Source of the DNA: an uncultured Ignavibacteriota bacterium
Lineage (GTDB): Bacteria; Bacteroidota; Ignavibacteria; Tepidaquicellales; Tepidaquicellaceae
NCBI GenBank assembly: GCA_937915485.1
Contig: CALGII010000305.1
Location: 1 to 20,365 of the forward strand
Length of the DNA: 20,365 nt
Reading direction: 5' to 3'
Below the pieces are notes generated by a model. It was not told the origin of the DNA, made no database searches, and was given only the letters and a program-made list of their open reading frames with translations. The translations under genes and the position numbers were made by a program. Every line of letters starts with the position of its first letter. Within the stretch, counting starts at the first letter, position 1. Of the stretch, positions 15,266 through 20,365 are shown piece after piece.

Positions 15266-15693
15266 TATACTTTTCCTGCCCTCAATTATAAAGGAAACAA
15301 AGCGGAATTTTGATACTCGCGTTTTATTATCATGTCAACCACCGGAAAATTCAATAATTCGTATTAGATGTACTGCGAACCCAAAAGCCGTGATTGCATA
15401 ATAATCAAACCCGTCTCTTTAATAAAATATTTTTTTATAATATATAATCATATTTTATTTCCGCCGGCATTTTTCGGCTTCACAATATTAATTCACTGTA
15501 ACATCCGGATACTAACTTGACATATCACTAATTAATATATATATTTAAAATATATTTTTAATAAATAGAGAACATTTTAAAACATTATTATGTTAATCTC
15601 ATTTGTTAATAAGTTTTACCCCCCCCGGCAAAAAAATTATCCGCCGGAATTCCGTTTTTAAATTTCTCCTCGAATTAATAAAATTATTTGAAA
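15266..15693. other. AT-rich divergent intergenic region with a C8 tract
   Basis: About 430 nt separate the sigma operon from the propeller gene. The middle (15520-15570) is nearly pure A/T. A homopolymer of eight C lies at 15619-15626, followed by CCGGC...GCCGG inverted arms (about 15624-15628 and 15642-15646). A small GCCG/CGGC hairpin lies at 15463-15478. Promoters for both genes must be here, but none could be assigned with confidence. Confidence 0.4.
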
Positions 15694-17007
15694 ATGGAAC
15701 AAAGCGAACTTATACATAAAAATCAAACAACAAATCGTCCGCGAACGAAAAATCAAAACCTCACAATTCTTCTCGTGATAATCGTGTTCGCCATTGCGAA
15801 TTCACTGATGATTGAAGATTGCAGGTGCCAGTGGGTTCAGCAATATACAGGCACGTCAAACAATCTCTACGACATAAAATTCCTGAACGAACGCACGGGT
15901 TGGGTTGTCGGGGCATCGGGCACATTGCTGAAAACCACAAACAGCGGTATTAACTGGATTCAGATGGGCTTTCCCGTAGGAGGAAAAACATTTCGGGGCA
16001 TTCACATAGTTGATTCGAACGTTACGTATGTAGTCGGTTATGATGAAACAATAATCAAAACAACAAACGGCGGCAACAACTGGATAATAATCAGAAACGG
16101 ACCGCCTGTTCAAGGTAGCAGTTATTTTTGTGTGTATTTCGTTAATAAGGATACGGGCTGGATAGCCGGTTCAGGCGCCAAAGTTCTTAAAACAACGAAC
16201 GGAGGCGAAACAATAGATTCTGTATTTGTCAATGGCGGATGGTTTTATGATATGTATTTCAAGGATGCCAATACCGGTTGTATGAGCGAGGAGGGAAGAG
16301 TATTTAAAACGACAAACGGCGGAGTCAGTTGGTATCCGGCATTGTCTTATGTTTTGGGATACATTTTTATGAAGATAACCTTTTTTAATAATACCTACGG
16401 TTGGATTTGCGCTCTAAATGGAAAAGCGGTATTCAGAACTACGGATTTTGGTTCAAACTGGTCGTTAATTGACACTACAATACCCGGAATGGCAAGTATA
16501 TATTTTATAAACAAAGATACTGGTTTTATGGGAGGAAATACGAACAGACTTTATAAAACAATTGACGGAGGATTTACATGGCGAAGAGAAAATACCGTAA
16601 CTAACAATCAACAATTCGAATCCATAAAGTTTGTAAACGATACCGTCGGATGGGTTGCCGCCACTTCAGGTATAATACTCCATACTACTTCCGGAGGTGA
16701 ACCGGTTGTAAACATTTCGCTAATTGGAAGCGGAATACCAATAGACTTTAAACTATATCAGAACTATCCAAATCCATTTAACAGCATTACACGAATACCT
16801 TTTGAAATCTCTAAAAAATCAAACATAAACATATCTGTATTCGATATACTCGGAAGAGAAATAGAAACTGTAATAAATAAAGCATTCGAGCCGGGAAAAT
16901 ATGAAATCAGTTACAGTGCTGATAAAATATCGTCTGGAATATATTTCTATAAAATGGTAATAAACGGGAGCGTAAGTATATCGAATAAATTTTTACTTAA
17001 GAAATAG
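15694..17007 (+). CDS. Secreted Ycf48-like beta-propeller with T9SS sorting domain
   Basis: About 437 residues from the ATG at 15694; an in-frame TTG six bases earlier is also possible. A basic N-terminus precedes a hydrophobic signal segment (TILLVIIVFAIANSLM). The body holds seven blades, each with a TGW-type strand followed by KTTNGG.NW: VLKTTNGG, VFKTTNGG, VFRTTDFGSNW, LYKTIDGGFTW and similar. This is the Ycf48/BNR-like propeller pattern common in large T9SS-secreted protein families. The C-terminal 85 residues (FKLYQNYPNPFNSITRI to FLLKK) form the T9SS sorting domain. Secreted propellers of this type are usually assumed to bind ligands or partner proteins; nothing catalytic is seen. The gene is AT-richer than the upstream half of the window, and no Shine-Dalgarno site is visible. 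Confidence 0.85.
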   Translation: MEQSELIHKNQTTNRPRTKNQNLTILLVIIVFAIANSLMIEDCRCQWVQQYTGTSNNLYDIKFLNERTGWVVGASGTLLKTTNSGINWIQMGFPVGGKTFRGIHIVDSNVTYVVGYDETIIKTTNGGNNWIIIRNGPPVQGSSYFCVYFVNKDTGWIAGSGAKVLKTTNGGETIDSVFVNGGWFYDMYFKDANTGCMSEEGRVFKTTNGGVSWYPALSYVLGYIFMKITFFNNTYGWICALNGKAVFRTTDFGSNWSLIDTTIPGMASIYFINKDTGFMGGNTNRLYKTIDGGFTWRRENTVTNNQQFESIKFVNDTVGWVAATSGIILHTTSGGEPVVNISLIGSGIPIDFKLYQNYPNPFNSITRIPFEISKKSNINISVFDILGREIETVINKAFEPGKYEISYSADKISSGIYFYKMVINGSVSISNKFLLKK

Positions 17008-17024
17008 ATTGAATTAAAATAAGA

Positions 17025-17096
17025 GCGGGCATCTTAAAAAATCGCGGTCAACGATTAAAAGATAAGAATATTAAAAATATTCATCCCGCCCTATTT
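17025..17096 (+). terminator. Structured element, three-way-junction-like, possible terminator
   Basis: The outer stem GCGGG (17025-17029) pairs with CCCGC (17085-17089). Inside it, ATCTT (17031-17035) pairs with AAGAT (17059-17063), enclosing AATCG (17040-17044) with CGATT (17052-17056). A second arm, GAATATT (17066-17072) with AATATTC (17076-17082), has a 3-nt loop. The trailing sequence is CCTATTTT. It lies 18 nt after the propeller stop and may end that transcript. Confidence 0.4.
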
Positions 17097-17117
17097 TACT
17101 AACTTAATACTAAATGT

Positions 17118-19670
17118 ATGAAAAAATCACTTTTCATTTCAGTTATTATTTTTTCCATAATTTTTGGAACAAATAGTGAAATTTTTTCCCAGAGTATGGG
17201 AAATGGATTCGAATGCAGCTTCATTTCGCCGGGTACCCAGAACAGCATGATGAATCCATTTCAGGGAAATGATAAACCTAACACTACAGATTGGAATGGT
17301 CCCAACCCTTCTCAACCGCAAGCGTATTTTCCGGTCCTTGTAGTTTTTGTACAGTTTGCAAATGAGACAACTATAGATCCGTTCAATTCCTGGCCCGCCG
17401 GAAGTGCGCCCGTATTCCTGAATTCAATGATAGCAACTCAAAAAAATATGGGCAGCAGTCCTTGGTGGGAAAAATATAATCCCGAAACGCAGTCATTGAG
17501 TTCGTTTTGGCTTGAAGTAAGCAGGGGGACTTTCCACGTTATTAGTCCTTTTTCAAACGAATACGTTAATGGCGCTTTTTCTGTAGTTCTTCAACACGAT
17601 GCAAATTATTACAGCAATTTCGGTTGGTTGGCAGAACAGGAAATCAATAAGGATATATGGATAGATTTGCACAGACAAGGCTTGGTTGATTGGACACCGT
17701 ATGACAAATGGAAATATAATGTTGCGGATGGTCTTTTTTATAACGAACGAGATTCAATTGTTGATTTTATTTATAAAATTCACCGTTCGAGAGGAATTGG
17801 AGGTATGCCGAATGTGGCGGGATTCAATCAGTTAGCATGGCATGGCGGTTCCGGTTTAGTAGATACTGTAAATAATATTTACGCTGAGTATTTTGCCGGA
17901 AAAGACGGCTCAGGAATCACTCTTTCCTTTAAAGGTTTAAAAGACCAGTATATTGGCGCTGTAACACACGAACATGATCATTATTTGTCTTTAAGCGGAC
18001 ATATACAAAACAGCAAGGCGGCATACGGAATAGGTCTCGATAATTTTTATAGTCCTTACGACATGGTTTTAAATAACTACATGTCACCAACAGATGCTAA
18101 TTTGAACTCAACGAATAATCTTGGAGATTATTCGTCAAGAAATAGCGGGTCAGGAAATATTATCAAAGTGCCTATAGAAGGAGAACAATTTTTCCTGCTC
18201 GCTAACAGAAATAAGGTTTCCAAATGGGATAGGATAATGCTCGGTGACACTGCCCAGATTCACCCGTTTGAGGATAACAGTGAATATGGAAAAGGACTAT
18301 ATATTTACCACATAAAGAACGGAATACACTTCCCTGCAGCTATAAATGATACTGTTCAAGACCTTGAATGCGCCGACGGATATTGGGAATGGGAATTTAA
18401 AGGCTATACTTACGGACGAGAAATTTACAATTGTTATAAGTCCCCAAACCCAACCTTTCGTTATTATAAAAAGAAAACAGTTCTATACACCAATGATCCT
18501 TCGACTCTTGGTGAGTTTGACAACATCGGCACGAACTATGGAAATCCCAATCCGTGGGGGGACGGTGTCAGTTTCTTTCATAGATATGGAAATGTTCCCT
18601 GGCATGCCAATTGGGATATCGGAGTGGAATCACAGGATTTATGCGGAATCGGGACAAACCGAATTTTTACAACTGAAAACAATGATATATATCAAAATTC
18701 AGAAAATGCCGGCGACAGGTATGATGCATGGCGACCTGGCTTTAACGAAGTGTTTTCTCCGTATTCATCGCCGAGTAGCGTAAAATGGAATAATGATAAT
18801 AGCGGTATATTCATATATTATAAGGGTTACGATATAAACGGGAACGCGGAAATCGATATTCACAAGGTCGATGCAACTCACACTCTGCAATCAATACTTG
18901 AAGCAACTCCTCCTTCACGTCCAATGGGTTTGCAAATTGATTCCTGTTTTGATTACAACGGAGGCAAATCAATCAAACTCACCTGGGTGCATAATATGGA
19001 ACCCGATATGGAAAGAATTAGCGGCGAAACCGTTTTAAAAAGATATAAAATCTGGAGGTCTGTTAGCGCGGGTAACAATTTCACCCCGCCTGACAGTTAC
19101 CTTTATCCTGAGAATGTGTACAGACACATTGCAACAGTTGATTGCGATGCAAGTACACAACCGTTTTATATAGAAAATACCGATAGTATATATTCTATTT
19201 GCGCCACCGTTCCCGACGGTTGCGCATCGTATTGTTATAACATCGTTCATATAAGATACAGGATACAGGCGGTTGATGTTTACGATGATTTATCTACGTT
19301 ATCGGATTTCGAACAATGCCGCGGTCTGAAACTCGTTCAGGCTGGAGGTCTTCCGGGAGGAGAGGAAGAAGACTTTATGCATAGAAATACGAATGAGGTT
19401 ATTCCAAAAGAGTTCAAGTTGTCGCAGAACTATCCCAATCCGTTTAATCCGTCAACAAACATAAGTTACGATATTCCGAAAGATGTCTTTGTAACTATTA
19501 AAATTTATGATATTTCCGGAAGGGAAATAAAAACCCTCGTGAATGAATATATTCGCGCCGGTAGATATATTATCGGATTCAACGCAAGCGGACTTTCATC
19601 CGGTATATATTTCTGTAAAATTATAGCGGGAAATTATATTGAAACAAAGCGAATGGTTTTAATAAAATAA
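17118..19670 (+). CDS. Secreted M6-like metalloprotease with T9SS sorting domain
   Basis: An 850-residue protein with a signal peptide (about 1-25, ending FSQ). The domain AYFPVLVVFVQF...LEVSRGTFHV (69-141) resembles the start of M6/immune-inhibitor-A peptidases. The zinc motif is H284-E-H-D-H288, giving HExxH, and H295 may be a third ligand; in M6 it would normally sit six residues after the second His as part of HxxGxxH/D, and here it is seven after, with Ser for the Gly. The later part (SPYDMV..NYMSP, GEQFFLLANRNK, GKGLYIYHI) matches M6 fold landmarks. A probable fibronectin-like segment (634-740) precedes the T9SS sorting domain (about 766-850, LSQNYPNPFNPSTNI to KRMVLIK). Activity is therefore likely but the metal site is non-standard. 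It follows the propeller gene by 110 nt. Confidence 0.82.
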   Translation: MKKSLFISVIIFSIIFGTNSEIFSQSMGNGFECSFISPGTQNSMMNPFQGNDKPNTTDWNGPNPSQPQAYFPVLVVFVQFANETTIDPFNSWPAGSAPVFLNSMIATQKNMGSSPWWEKYNPETQSLSSFWLEVSRGTFHVISPFSNEYVNGAFSVVLQHDANYYSNFGWLAEQEINKDIWIDLHRQGLVDWTPYDKWKYNVADGLFYNERDSIVDFIYKIHRSRGIGGMPNVAGFNQLAWHGGSGLVDTVNNIYAEYFAGKDGSGITLSFKGLKDQYIGAVTHEHDHYLSLSGHIQNSKAAYGIGLDNFYSPYDMVLNNYMSPTDANLNSTNNLGDYSSRNSGSGNIIKVPIEGEQFFLLANRNKVSKWDRIMLGDTAQIHPFEDNSEYGKGLYIYHIKNGIHFPAAINDTVQDLECADGYWEWEFKGYTYGREIYNCYKSPNPTFRYYKKKTVLYTNDPSTLGEFDNIGTNYGNPNPWGDGVSFFHRYGNVPWHANWDIGVESQDLCGIGTNRIFTTENNDIYQNSENAGDRYDAWRPGFNEVFSPYSSPSSVKWNNDNSGIFIYYKGYDINGNAEIDIHKVDATHTLQSILEATPPSRPMGLQIDSCFDYNGGKSIKLTWVHNMEPDMERISGETVLKRYKIWRSVSAGNNFTPPDSYLYPENVYRHIATVDCDASTQPFYIENTDSIYSICATVPDGCASYCYNIVHIRYRIQAVDVYDDLSTLSDFEQCRGLKLVQAGGLPGGEEEDFMHRNTNEVIPKEFKLSQNYPNPFNPSTNISYDIPKDVFVTIKIYDISGREIKTLVNEYIRAGRYIIGFNASGLSSGIYFCKIIAGNYIETKRMVLIK

Positions 19671-19710
19671 ATCTTATAACGCAGATAATCCTTATTCGAA
19701 TCCTAATCCG

Positions 19711-19746
19711 AAATCCCCTTTTTATATTACGAGGGGATTTCTTTAT
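19711..19746 (+). terminator. Rho-independent terminator of the metalloprotease gene
   Basis: AAATCCCC (19711-19718) pairs perfectly with GGGGATTT (19733-19740) around a 14-nt loop, followed by CTTTAT. It starts 41 nt after the stop codon. The A-rich and T-rich ends make it usable in both directions. Confidence 0.85.
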
Positions 19747-19805
19747 AACAAATGAATATATGCTTACGATATCACCCGTCGTAATTTATTTAAATCATTG
19801 GAGGC

Positions 19806-20365
19806 AATTTGTGGTAATTCGTAGCTGAATCTCTTGCTCTTATGAAGTAATGCTCTTGCTCTTAAATCCGCGCAATCCACTCTTCCCGCACAATCCCGCG
19901 GGAACTTAAATAAATCTTTGCTCTTCTTAGTGTCCTTCGTGCCTTAGTGGTAAAATCTCTTGCTCTTATCCATTATTCGCTCTTGCTCTTAAATCCGCGC
20001 AATCCGCTCTTCCCGCACAATCCCGCGGGAACTCTAAAAAATCTTTGCTCTTCTTAGTGTCCTTCGTGCCTTAGTGGTAAAATCTCTTGCTCTTATCCAT
20101 TATTCGCTCTTGCTCTTAAATCCGCGCAATCCGCTCTTCCCGCACAATCCCGCGGGAACTCTAAAAAATCTCTCGCTCTTCTCGTGTCCTTAGCGCCTTA
20201 GTGGTAAACACTCTTGCTCTTATAAAATTAGTGGTAATTCGCTGCTGAATCTCTTGCTCTTATGAAGTAATGCTCTTGCTCTTAAATCCGCGCAACCCGC
20301 TACCCGCGTTATCCCGCGGGAACTCTAAAAAATCTTTGCTCTTCTTAGTGTCCTTCGTGCCTTAG
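19806..20365. repeat. Higher-order tandem repeat array, cut by the window end
   Basis: Four units start with GCTCTTGCTCTTAAATCCGC at 19852, 19979, 20106 and 20272, giving lengths of 127, 127 and 166 nt plus a truncated last unit. Each carries a hairpin: TTCCCGC with GCGGGAA (19883-19889 and 19898-19904 in unit one). Most also carry a TTAGTGTCCTTCGTGCC phrase and several CTCTTGCTCT words. The 166-nt unit is longer because it contains an extra block (20225-20271) matching the sequence just before unit one (19806-19851). That block includes an AATT-GTGGTAATTCG phrase also found at 2553-2573. No gene is visible in the array. Confidence 0.88.

Noticed and set aside
18346..18783. 145-codon plus-strand open frame inside the metalloprotease gene
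   Set aside because: It overlaps the well-supported 850-codon gene in another frame and has no recognisable features.
19852..20365. CRISPR array
   Set aside because: The repeats are about 127 bp with nearly identical content throughout; there are no short repeats with unique spacers and no cas genes.

Overview
The window reads as chromosomal DNA from a member of the Bacteroidota/Chlorobiota/Ignavibacteriota side of bacteria, most like Ignavibacteria. Three proteins end in the type IX secretion (T9SS) sorting domain with the QNYPNPFN signature. CcoN and CcoO are fused, many genes lack a Shine-Dalgarno site, and an ECF sigma / membrane protein / Spy-like trio has the shape common in that group. 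The assignment is inference from gene content; there is no rRNA marker here.

Layout. Positions 32-5798 (minus strand) form a cbb3 cytochrome oxidase operon, in transcription order ccoNO, ccoQ, ccoP, [GxxExxY cassette], ccoG, [21-bp tandem repeats], ccoH/fixH. It encodes the high-affinity terminal oxidase plus assembly factors. Its genes are tightly packed (1-nt gap, 4-nt overlap) except where two repeat-rich insertions sit. After a divergent intergenic region come lhgO (L-2-hydroxyglutarate oxidase) and a diheme cytochrome c on the plus strand. The minus strand then carries an iron-sulfur L-serine dehydratase and a secreted CocE/S15-type hydrolase with a T9SS tail. A plus-strand lipoprotein of unknown function follows, then a minus-strand ECF sigma / putative anti-sigma / Spy-CpxP-like operon. 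Last come two plus-strand secreted proteins: a Ycf48-like seven-repeat beta-propeller and an M6-like metalloprotease, both with T9SS tails. They look more AT-rich than the rest.

Non-coding DNA is the most unusual part. A small PD-(D/E)XK-type GxxExxY gene (2171-2544, apparently frameshifted) is bracketed by doubled inverted repeats inside the cco operon. The repeats supply or adjoin its start and stop codons and overlap the start codon of ccoG. Almost the same repeat phrase recurs in a higher-order tandem array at 19806-20365, with units of 127 bp containing a hairpin. Other structured elements are a run of three hairpins at 13638-13697, a perfect 20-bp palindrome upstream of the serine dehydratase, and a three-way-junction-like element at 17025-17089. 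Rho-independent terminators are visible after several genes. No tRNA, rRNA, CRISPR array or classical transposase was recognised.
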